From assembly GCA_964539115.1 (NCBI GenBank), contig CAZIHY010000048.1:1-16905 (forward strand): DNA of 16,905 nt. Reading direction: 5' to 3'. Origin of the DNA: CAKSXP01 sp964539115. Its GTDB lineage: Bacteria; Bacillota; Clostridia; Oscillospirales; Oscillospiraceae. Below are positions 6,431 through 12,870 of the stretch, piece after piece. Numbering within the stretch: position 1 is the stretch's first letter; every line of letters begins with the position of its first letter. Made by a program: the position numbers and the translations under genes. A model generated the notes under the pieces. The model was given only the letters and a program-made list of their open reading frames with translations. It did no database searches and was not told where the DNA came from.

Positions 6431-6652
6431 ATGAAAACGCTTAAGGAACTTAAGGTCGGCGAGAGCGCAAAGGTAGTCAGGCTCCACGGCGCAGGCGCAG
6501 TCAAGCGCAGGATAATGGACATGGGTTTGACCCGCGGCACAGAGATATATGTCCGCAAGGTTGCTCCTCTGGGCGATCCCATGGAACTGAATGTCCGCGG
6601 CTATGAACTGAGCGTCCGACGCGAAGACGCCGAGATGATCGAAGTCGAGTAA
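6431..6652 (+). CDS. feoA: FeoA domain protein (second copy)
   Basis: 73-aa FeoA-type protein. It reads TLKELKVGESAKVVRLHG, then AVKRRIMDMGLTRGTEI, then VAPLGDPMELNVRGYELSVR, which is the canonical FeoA pattern (MD-x-G-x-T-x-G and A-P-L-G-D-P). Of the two copies this is the more typical one, including the D-P-M-E-L-N strand. GGAAGG-type bases lie before the ATG at 6431. A 67-bp gap containing an operator-like palindrome separates it from feoB. Two FeoA proteins with one FeoB are common in Firmicutes, and the partners may have different roles at the transporter (inference). Confidence 0.95.
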   Translation: MKTLKELKVGESAKVVRLHGAGAVKRRIMDMGLTRGTEIYVRKVAPLGDPMELNVRGYELSVRREDAEMIEVE

Positions 6653-6685
6653 AGACTGTTTTTCAGGCTGTATTTTTTGAATGTA

Positions 6686-6703
6686 AGTTAGCTAATCCTA
6701 ACT
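6686..6703. promoter_or_regulatory. Operator-like palindrome directly before feoB
   Basis: AGTTAGC-TAAT-CCTAACT shares the arms and spacing of the iron boxes at 6128 and 6163. It ends 2 bp before the feoB ribosome binding site (GGGAGGAG, about 6706-6713). No convincing promoter was found between the second feoA and feoB, so it would act on elongating polymerase or as an RNA hairpin at the feoB start. Confidence 0.65.
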
Positions 6704-6719
6704 TTGGGAGGAGTAAAAA

Positions 6720-9005
6720 ATGGAAATCAAAATCGCATTGGCGGGCAACCCGAACTGCGGTAAAACAACGCTGTTCAATGCCCTGACCGGCTCCAACCAG
6801 TACGTCGGCAACTGGCCTGGCGTTACGGTTGAAAAGAAAGAGGGCAAGCTCAAAGGTGATAAGGAAGTCGTTATACAGGACTTGCCCGGCATCTATTCGC
6901 TCTCACCTTATACTTTGGAGGAAGTCGTTGCGCGAGGCTATCTTGTAAATGAAAAGCCTGACGCCGTCCTGAATATAGTCGACGGAACCAATATCGAGCG
7001 CAACCTTTACCTTACGACTCAGCTCATCGAACTGGGCATCCCCGTAGTCGTCGCCGTCAACATGATAGACATCGTTCGTAAAAACGGCGACAAGATAGAC
7101 CTTTCCAAGCTGTCTGAGGCCCTCGGATGCACTGTTGTTGAGATGAGCGCGCTCAAGGGCGAAGGCGCGCTGGACGCGGCGAAGAAGGCCGCGGCTGTCG
7201 CGAGGGAGGGCAAGGAGACCGAACTGCCCCACGTTTTCACCGGCAGCGTTGAACATGCTATCGCTCATATCGAGGAGTCGATCGAGGGAACAGTCGATCA
7301 GCGTTATCTCCGCTGGTATGCGATCAAGCTGTTTGAGCGTGATGAAAAGGTCGTTAAAGAGCTGGAGCTTAATAAGAGCGTTATTGAACATATTGAACAG
7401 CATATCACTGACTGTGAGAATGAGCTGGATGACGACGCAGAAAGCATCATAACCAATCAGCGTTATGCTTACATAAGCGGTGTTGTTGACCGCGCGGTCA
7501 AAAAGAAGGCTCAGAAGCAGAATCTCTCCACTTCTGACAAGATCGACCGCATTGTAACTAACCGTATTCTGGCCCTGCCGATATTTGCGGTCGTCATGTT
7601 CCTGGTCTACTGGATAGCAATGGGTCCGTTCGGCAGCTTCATCACCGACTGGACAAATGATGTTCTCGGCGGCGCATGGCTCACTGATGGCTCCCGTGCC
7701 ATTCTTGAGGGCTGGGGCTGTGCCGAGTGGCTCACCGGCCTCATATCCGACGGTATCATCGCCGGCGTCGGCGCTGTCCTCGGATTTGTTCCCCAGATGC
7801 TCGTTTTGTTCCTGATGCTCGCCATCCTTGAGGACATCGGTTACATGGCCCGTGTTGCGTTTATCATGGACCGTATTTTCCGTAAGTTCGGACTTTCCGG
7901 CAAGAGCTTCATCCCGATGCTCATCGGCTCCGGCTGCGGCGTTCCGGGCGTTATGGCCTCCCGTACTATCGAGAATGAGCGCGACAGGCGCATGACCATA
8001 ATGACCACCTGCTTTATTCCCTGCGGCGCTAAGATGCCGATCATCGGCCTTATCGCCGGCGCTCTTTTCGGCGGCAGCGGACTTGTAGCGGTCTCCGCTT
8101 ACTTTATCGGTGTTGCGGCTATCGTTATATCCGGCATCATGCTGAAAAAGACCAGGCCCTTTGCAGGCGATGTTGCTCCCTTTGTTATGGAGCTTCCCGC
8201 TTACCACGTTCCCGCTGTAAGCAACGTGCTGCGCGCCACCTGGGAGCGCGGATGGTCCTTCATCAAGCGCGCTGGAACAGTTATCGTGCTGGCTTCCATC
8301 ATCATTTGGGCGCTCTCCAGCCTCGGCTCTGTCAACGGCAAGTTCGGCATGGTCGACGAGCTCTTCGAGGACGAGGCCGTTGTCACTGATGAGTACATCA
8401 CAGAGCTTGCTGACAAGATGGACATCACTGAAGATGAAGTCAACGCGATGGATGCTTCCATCCTTGCAAATGTCGGCAATGCCGTGTCTGTGATCTTCAA
8501 GCCCCTTGGCTTTGGCAGCTGGAAACCGACCGTCGCAACCATCACCGGACTTGTGGCCAAGGAAGAGGTCGTTGGTACATTTGGCGTCCTCTACAACTAT
8601 GACGATAATGACGGTGAGGATGAGCTCGAAGAAAACGGCGATCAGATTTGGGGGCCTGTCAAGACTGACTTTGACAGTTTCAGCAATGGAAACGGAAAGC
8701 TTGCTGCTTTCGCATTCATGATATTCAACCTGCTCTGCGCACCCTGCTTTGCAGCCATGGGCGCCATTAAGCGTGAAATGAACAACGCTAAGTGGACCTG
8801 GGCCGCTATAGGATATATGTGCGGATTCGCATATGTTATCTCCCTGATAGTATATCAGATTGGTTTGCTCTTTACCGGTGGCGGCTTCGGTATCGGTACC
8901 GTCGTGGCGATAATTGTCCTTGCTGCTCTTCTGTATCTTCTCCTCAGAAAGAATAAAGCCGAAGACGGACATACTACTGTAAGCGCGGTTGCCGCCGCAA
9001 AATGA
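6720..9005 (+). CDS. feoB: Ferrous iron transport protein B
   Basis: 761-aa inner-membrane Fe(II) transporter with an N-terminal G domain. G1 GNPNCGKTT is at 9-17, the G2 Thr at about 36 (WPGVT), G3 DLPG at 54-57, G4 NMID at 114-117 and G5 SALKG at 143-147. The helical GDI-like region follows to about residue 270, then the membrane core begins near RILALPIFAVVMFLVYW. Gate motifs are intact: GSGCGVPG at 403-410, IPCGAKMPI with Cys435, and LLCAPCF with Cys673 and Cys676. The region between the gates has acid-rich insertions (about residues 540-580 and 625-640), so this is a long-loop Clostridia-type FeoB. The ribosome binding site GGGAGGAG is strong. It lies in an operon with two feoA genes and a Cys-rich partner. 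Confidence 0.97.
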   Translation: MEIKIALAGNPNCGKTTLFNALTGSNQYVGNWPGVTVEKKEGKLKGDKEVVIQDLPGIYSLSPYTLEEVVARGYLVNEKPDAVLNIVDGTNIERNLYLTTQLIELGIPVVVAVNMIDIVRKNGDKIDLSKLSEALGCTVVEMSALKGEGALDAAKKAAAVAREGKETELPHVFTGSVEHAIAHIEESIEGTVDQRYLRWYAIKLFERDEKVVKELELNKSVIEHIEQHITDCENELDDDAESIITNQRYAYISGVVDRAVKKKAQKQNLSTSDKIDRIVTNRILALPIFAVVMFLVYWIAMGPFGSFITDWTNDVLGGAWLTDGSRAILEGWGCAEWLTGLISDGIIAGVGAVLGFVPQMLVLFLMLAILEDIGYMARVAFIMDRIFRKFGLSGKSFIPMLIGSGCGVPGVMASRTIENERDRRMTIMTTCFIPCGAKMPIIGLIAGALFGGSGLVAVSAYFIGVAAIVISGIMLKKTRPFAGDVAPFVMELPAYHVPAVSNVLRATWERGWSFIKRAGTVIVLASIIIWALSSLGSVNGKFGMVDELFEDEAVVTDEYITELADKMDITEDEVNAMDASILANVGNAVSVIFKPLGFGSWKPTVATITGLVAKEEVVGTFGVLYNYDDNDGEDELEENGDQIWGPVKTDFDSFSNGNGKLAAFAFMIFNLLCAPCFAAMGAIKREMNNAKWTWAAIGYMCGFAYVISLIVYQIGLLFTGGGFGIGTVVAIIVLAALLYLLLRKNKAEDGHTTVSAVAAAK

Positions 9006-9015
9006 GGTTTGCACG

Positions 9016-9177
9016 ATGAACGCACCGACAATAATAATTGCCATTGTTATACTTGCCCTGGTTTCTGCCATCGTTGTAAACGGTATCCGCAATAGAAAAA
9101 GCGGAAAAAGCTCCTGCAGTGGCAGTTGCGGCTGTAACTGCTCCGGATGCTCAGGTGCCTGCAATTCAACAAAATGA
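9016..9177 (+). CDS. FeoB-associated Cys-rich membrane protein
   Basis: 53-aa protein: one N-terminal membrane helix (about residues 4-24, TIIIAIVILALVSAIVVNGI), a basic stretch RNRKSGK, then a tail with six Cys among Ser and Gly (CSGSCGCNCSGCSGAC). This is the arrangement of the small Cys-rich proteins encoded after feoB in Firmicutes, which may bind iron or replace FeoC; the function is not settled. The frame is open from 8989, inside feoB, but the ATG at 9016 is chosen because it has GAGG 8 nt upstream and gives the usual short N-terminus. It begins 10 bp after the feoB stop and is the last gene of the operon. Confidence 0.88.
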   Translation: MNAPTIIIAIVILALVSAIVVNGIRNRKSGKSSCSGSCGCNCSGCSGACNSTK

Positions 9178-9188
9178 ACAGTGCGCCG

Positions 9189-9216
9189 GATACGCCGACC
9201 GTTTGGTCGGCGTATC
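9189..9216 (+). terminator. Hairpin after the feo operon
   Basis: A perfect 12-bp stem GATACGCCGACC / GGTCGGCGTATC with a GTTT loop. It is followed only by TTATTATG, a weak U tract, so it may act as a 3'-end stabiliser or weak terminator ahead of the stronger one at 9236-9269. Confidence 0.55.
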
Positions 9217-9235
9217 TTATTATGTATTATGTGTT

Positions 9236-9269
9236 AAAAAGCTCCGTCCCCGAAGGGACGGAGCTTTTT
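9236..9269. terminator. Bidirectional rho-independent terminator
   Basis: A perfect 15-bp stem (9236-9250 with 9255-9269, core GCTCCGTCCC / GGGACGGAGC) with a CGAA tetraloop, flanked by A5 on one side and T5 on the other. It can end both the feo transcript (plus) and the MATE transcript (minus, stop at 9277-9279). Confidence 0.93.
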
Positions 9270-9276
9270 AATTTGT

Positions 9277-10641
9277 TTAGACCGCCAGTTTTCTTCGCTT
9301 CCACATACCGCTGTGGAAATAGATAGCGATGGGAATGACGGTAGCAAATATTGCGAGATTATTGCCAAGGAACAGGCCCGTAAGGCCCCAGTTGAGAACG
9401 ACGCCGAAAAGAAGCGTCAGTCCGATGCGGAAAACCACGCCGTCGAGCAGTGCGATGACCATGCTGAGAGAGGCATTGCCTATGCCCTGGACCAGCGCGT
9501 TGTAGCCTGAGTTGAAGGCGTTGCCTGCGAACATTATGATGAGTATTTTCATAAACAGCGGGGCAAGCTCCAGAACATCGGGGTCAGATGTGAACAGGCG
9601 GAAGATGGCAACGGGGCAGAGAAGCGCAAGCATGGTAAATATTGCGCAGGAGACAAGGCCTATGCCGATTGAGATGTATACAATCTTCGATATCCTGTCC
9701 TGTTTTCCGGCGCCGGCATTTTGTCCTATCATGGAGGAAGCCGCCTGGCGTATGCCCATCGTGATAATTGATGAGGCCTGCTGAAGTTTACGGCCGACGC
9801 CCATGACCGCGGAGGCGGCGACACCATAGGAGTTTATGTAGGCGTTTACAAAAAGCTGCGAAATTTGTATTGCGCTGGACTGAATGGCCAGAGGAATTCC
9901 AAGCTTGCACAATGCTGAAAGCTTTGCTTTGTCGACGCGGAAGCTGGAGGGTTTGAAGTCAAAGCCGAACCACTCGCGGCGTAAATAGAGATAGACGATG
10001 GCGACGGCGAAGGAGATGAACTGCGCGATAATGGTTGCAAGCGCGGCGCCGTCAGCCTCCATACCAAAGCCTGCGACGAACAGCAGGTCCAAAATAAGGT
10101 TAACAACGGAGGATACGCCAATGAACAGCAACGGACGGCGTGAATCGCCGGAACCGCGCAAGACCGCGCAGACCATGTTGTAGCCGCAAACGAAGATGAA
10201 TCCAAAGCTGCAAATGAACATATAGTCCTTTGCCTGTGCGAAGGCTTCGTCCGGCGTGTTCATCCAGCGGAGCATGGCTGGGTGAAGAAAGAGGCAGATG
10301 AGCATCAGAACGACGGACATGAGGAAGATTGTCGTAAACAGAGTGCCGACCGTTTTTTTGATCCCCTTGTAGTCTTTCATCCCAACGAGCTGGGATATCA
10401 GGATCTGGCCGCCGTTTGAAAAGCCCATGCAGATGTTTGTCAATATGAGCGCTGTCTGTCCGCCGATGGAAACGGCTGAGAGTCCTGTGCTGCCGACAAA
10501 TTGGCCGATGACGACCATATCGACCATGTTGTAGAGGTTTTGCAGTAGGTTTGACAGCATGAAGGGCAGAGCGAAGGTCATAAGCTGGCTGAAAATGTTG
10601 CCCTCAGTATAGTCAATTATTGCGCTGTCTGATTTTGCCAT
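9277..10641 (-). CDS. MATE family efflux transporter
   Basis: 454-aa cytoplasmic-membrane antiporter of the MATE family, about 12 helices, which exports drugs or other organic cations using Na+ or H+. The N-terminal repeat has the family pattern GNIFSQLMTFALPFMLSNLL, then QNLYNMVDMVVIGQFVG and the later SNGGQILISQLVG. The second half contains KLGIPLAIQSSAIQISQLFVN and MGIRQAASSMIGQNAGAGK, the repeat of the first-half motif. The length is normal for the family. The substrate cannot be told from sequence. The ATG at 10639-10641 has AAGGTGA about 11 nt upstream, with AAAGG closer. It is monocistronic between its own promoter and the shared terminator at 9236-9269, and divergent from the small protein gene at 10808. 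Confidence 0.94.
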   Translation of the reverse strand: MAKSDSAIIDYTEGNIFSQLMTFALPFMLSNLLQNLYNMVDMVVIGQFVGSTGLSAVSIGGQTALILTNICMGFSNGGQILISQLVGMKDYKGIKKTVGTLFTTIFLMSVVLMLICLFLHPAMLRWMNTPDEAFAQAKDYMFICSFGFIFVCGYNMVCAVLRGSGDSRRPLLFIGVSSVVNLILDLLFVAGFGMEADGAALATIIAQFISFAVAIVYLYLRREWFGFDFKPSSFRVDKAKLSALCKLGIPLAIQSSAIQISQLFVNAYINSYGVAASAVMGVGRKLQQASSIITMGIRQAASSMIGQNAGAGKQDRISKIVYISIGIGLVSCAIFTMLALLCPVAIFRLFTSDPDVLELAPLFMKILIIMFAGNAFNSGYNALVQGIGNASLSMVIALLDGVVFRIGLTLLFGVVLNWGLTGLFLGNNLAIFATVIPIAIYFHSGMWKRRKLAV

Positions 10642-10669
10642 CCTTTAATGGTCACCTTCTTTTTCCTTG

Positions 10670-10678
10670 ATTATAACA
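10670..10678 (-). promoter_or_regulatory. Extended -10 promoter of the MATE gene
   Basis: Minus-strand TGTTATAAT, a perfect -10 with extended TGn, and no good -35 at normal spacing. The area where a -35 would lie holds tandem AAGTAT repeats (10687-10698) and a short palindrome ATAC-AA-GTAT (10683-10692), a possible site for an activator or repressor. Confidence 0.55.
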
Positions 10679-10747
10679 TGTAATACAAGTATAAGTATAA
10701 CAGAAAGTAAAGCGGATTACAAACTATTCTTGGGTGAAATGTCATAA

Positions 10748-10775
10748 TGGACAGAGCACTGGTTTTTGGTATAAT
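10748..10775 (+). promoter_or_regulatory. Promoter of the small membrane protein gene
   Basis: TGGACA (10748-10753), 16-bp spacer, perfect TATAAT (10770-10775) preceded by TGG (extended -10). The start of transcription is predicted near 10782, about 26 nt before the ATG. Confidence 0.65.
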
Positions 10776-10807
10776 ATATGACAAGCATAAAATTGGGAGT
10801 TTGTGAT

Positions 10808-11041
10808 ATGAAACGCATAAAATATTTATTGTATGCTGCGGTAGCAGCGTGCCTTTCGTCGCCCGCCTTTGCCGAGGGCGAGACAGTCATCCGCGAGGGA
10901 AGCAGCACGGACAGGCTGATCGGTTTTGTCATGCTGTTTATTCTTGTTCTTTGTGGTATGGCGGTTGGTCTTTTCTCCGGAAAGTTGCGCGAGTGGTACA
11001 GAAAACGGCATTACAGGCGCGACGATTCAGAGGATGAATAA
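10808..11041 (+). CDS. Small secreted/anchored protein, 77 aa, unknown function
   Basis: I do not recognise this gene. The 77-aa product begins with a signal peptide (MKRIKYLLYAAVAACLSSPAFA, cleavage likely after Ala22), then a short extracytoplasmic segment of about 14 residues. A membrane helix follows (about 37-56, LIGFVMLFILVLCGMAVGLF), then a cytoplasmic tail that is first basic (KLREWYRKRHYRR) and then acidic (DDSEDE). If the signal is cleaved, the topology is type I. The frame is open from 10778, but that start would overlap the promoter; ATG 10808 has GGGAG 8 nt upstream. It has its own promoter and a terminator at 11071-11110, so it is a free-standing gene. No enzyme motif is visible. 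Confidence 0.72.
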   Translation: MKRIKYLLYAAVAACLSSPAFAEGETVIREGSSTDRLIGFVMLFILVLCGMAVGLFSGKLREWYRKRHYRRDDSEDE

Positions 11042-11070
11042 ATACATCTGACCAGTCTCTAAATATGTGA

Positions 11071-11110
11071 ACAGCCCCAAAGCATGCATACAGGCACGCT
11101 TTGGGGCTGT
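11071..11110 (+). terminator. Terminator after the small membrane protein gene
   Basis: A 13-bp perfect stem ACAGCCCCAAAGC (11071-11083) / GCTTTGGGGCTGT (11098-11110), extendable inward by TGC/GCA past one mismatch, followed by TAAGTTTTT. It also lies just after the stop of the minus-strand SnoaL-like gene (11124), but on that strand no U run follows, so any action there would be weak. Confidence 0.8.
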
Positions 11111-11123
11111 TAAGTTTTTAGCG

Positions 11124-11840
11124 TCAAAGAAGCCCTTTGGGCGGCATGGCGTCGGGCGCGTACTGCCAATGCTCCGTTGTTGCAAAGCTGGCGTTGAACT
11201 CGGGAGGCCGCTGCTCTTCCTCCGGGACGCTCGCGGGCGTGAAATATGCGTCTGTACGCAGACCGTCCGTTTTCTGCCTCTCAAGAGCCCATTCGACCCA
11301 GCTCTGGTCAAAGGGACAACGGAACAGCTCATGTATGTGCAGGGAATATATCCTCCATTCGCCGTTCTCTATGCGGAGCATCATTTCCAGCCGCTGCCAG
11401 AGCCATTCGGCACGGTAACGGCGGCCCAGCCCGTCCTCTGAGGACAGCAGCGCGCGCTCAACGGAGGTCTTAGGCGGGACGTTACCCAGATCGCCGGCGT
11501 TGGACTCTGCGCCTATGACGCCCCAGACGCCGCGGGCGGAGATCCCGTCAGGACTGATCTCAATATGCGGCGTCGTAAGCTGGTAAACCTCAAACCTGCC
11601 GGCGGCGGGAGCCTTGTCGTAGTAGAAGCATACTCTTTCATGTCCTGCATAAACGCCGGAGTGGGCATACTCAAGGCGGATGTCCGGCTGATGTGACCAG
11701 AGTTCGCTCAGTATGCGCATTCCCTGGCAGGATAGGGTCAGGTCCTGGTATTTTGCAGCAAGGTTCTCTATTTCGGCACGGGCGCGAAGGAGCGCATTTT
11801 CCCTCTCCAGCGCTTCAATGCGGGTGATAAGCTCATCCAT
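11124..11840 (-). CDS. SnoaL/NTF2-like protein
   Basis: 238-aa protein, last gene of the CocE-like/lactonase operon. Residues 1-35 form a coiled-coil-like helix (LITRIEALERENALLRARAEIENL). The body looks like a SnoaL-like alpha+beta barrel of the nuclear transport factor 2 superfamily: an early helix, W-S-H-Q-P-D-I-R-L-E-Y with G-V-Y-A-G-H-E, strands around TTPHIEISPDGISARGVWGV, and a final strand pair RLEMMLRIENGEWRIYSLHIHELF. Members include cyclases, isomerases, dehydratases and non-catalytic binders, so the reaction cannot be assigned. A C-terminal extension of about 70 residues, rich in Pro and charged residues, goes beyond the basic fold. The ATG at 11838-11840 has a perfect AGGAGG site, which sits in the end of the lactonase gene only 1 bp away. 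Confidence 0.75.
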   Translation of the reverse strand: MDELITRIEALERENALLRARAEIENLAAKYQDLTLSCQGMRILSELWSHQPDIRLEYAHSGVYAGHERVCFYYDKAPAAGRFEVYQLTTPHIEISPDGISARGVWGVIGAESNAGDLGNVPPKTSVERALLSSEDGLGRRYRAEWLWQRLEMMLRIENGEWRIYSLHIHELFRCPFDQSWVEWALERQKTDGLRTDAYFTPASVPEEEQRPPEFNASFATTEHWQYAPDAMPPKGLL

Positions 11841-11841
11841 T

Positions 11842-12864
11842 TCAGAGCGCCTCCTTTACAACGATACAGCCCGGGGATACGACCCCGTCAATGGTGCTGC
11901 GGAAAATAAGGGTGCCGTTGTCATAGTCTATCTCGTGCACGCAGATATTGTCCGTAGCCTGCCCGGTTGTAAGCAGGAAGCGTCCGTCAGGAGTGACCAC
12001 GATATCTCTCGGGGTCTTGACCGGAAGCCGTACAACGGCGCTTGTCTCAAGCAGGCCATTTTGTCCAACCCGGTATACGGCGATGGTATTGGCGATACGG
12101 GTGGAGGCCAGAAGCAGCCTGCCATTCGGCGTCAGGCGGACGGCGGCTGCCTCCGCATGGCTGTCAAAGTCCTCCGGTACAGCGGACAGGACCTGCTGCA
12201 CGGAAAACTTGCCGTCGTTCCCGCGCTGCGCGACGTGTACTTCCGGCGGGGTCTGGAGCAGGAGATACAGCGTATTGCCATCGGCCGAGGCCGTGAAGTG
12301 CCGCGGGAAAGCACCGCCGTCGAGCGAAAAGCGCTGTTTTTCCTCGAAGCTTACTGCGTCATAGATTATGACGGAGCCGGTACCGAGATACACGGCGCCG
12401 AATTCGTTGTTTGGCAATTCCTCGACACAGTGCATACCGTCGAGCCGGCCGGGAAGAGGCTGTTCTTTGATGAATTTTTTGCACTCGCCGACGGTCCCGT
12501 CCTGCTTGACAGGAAAAACGGAGATGCTGCCGCCGAAGAAGTTGGAGACATAGAGCGTTTTTCCGTCCTCCGACAGGGACATGCAGCAGGGCCGCTGTCC
12601 GCCGGAAAACCGGCGGTTGAGCTCCTGCGGCGGAGTAAGCGCGGCGTCATAGGACAAAACTCCGCCGCTGGCCTTTCCCATAAAGCTCATGCCCTCGCTT
12701 ACGGCGTAGAGCCGTGTGCCGTCGGCGTTGAGCGCGAGATAACCGGAGTTATATGCGGGAGTCGCGCCAAGGACCTCGCCTTCGCCGCTGTCGGAGATGG
12801 AAAGGGTATATATGCCGCGGCTGTCGCGGATGGAGTTGGTGCCGACATATGCTGTATATTTCAC
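11842..12864 (-). CDS. Lactonase-family seven-bladed beta-propeller protein
   Basis: 340-aa protein of the lactonase family (6-phosphogluconolactonase YbhE type). Repeated blade motifs are visible: GYLALNADGTRLYAVSE, CCMSLSEDGKTLYVSNFFGGSISVF, HFTASADGNTLYLLLQ, AVRLTPNGRLLLASTRIANTIAVYRV and DIVVTPDGRFLLTTGQATDNICVHEI. The family hydrolyses sugar or other lactones, but many members have unknown substrates. No signal peptide is present, so it is cytoplasmic. Translation starts at a GTG (12862-12864) with AGAGG about 10 nt upstream, overlapping the end of the hydrolase gene 6 bp before it. The operon context points to an ester or lactone substrate rather than the pentose phosphate pathway, because no sugar-phosphate genes are nearby (inference). 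Confidence 0.88.
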   Translation of the reverse strand: MKYTAYVGTNSIRDSRGIYTLSISDSGEGEVLGATPAYNSGYLALNADGTRLYAVSEGMSFMGKASGGVLSYDAALTPPQELNRRFSGGQRPCCMSLSEDGKTLYVSNFFGGSISVFPVKQDGTVGECKKFIKEQPLPGRLDGMHCVEELPNNEFGAVYLGTGSVIIYDAVSFEEKQRFSLDGGAFPRHFTASADGNTLYLLLQTPPEVHVAQRGNDGKFSVQQVLSAVPEDFDSHAEAAAVRLTPNGRLLLASTRIANTIAVYRVGQNGLLETSAVVRLPVKTPRDIVVTPDGRFLLTTGQATDNICVHEIDYDNGTLIFRSTIDGVVSPGCIVVKEAL

Positions 12865-12870
12865 GGCGTT

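Noticed and set aside
6903..9164. 753-codon open frame antisense to feoB
   Set aside because: It is a shadow frame of feoB, whose motifs are fully intact; the antisense product shows no recognisable domain or convincing ribosome binding site.
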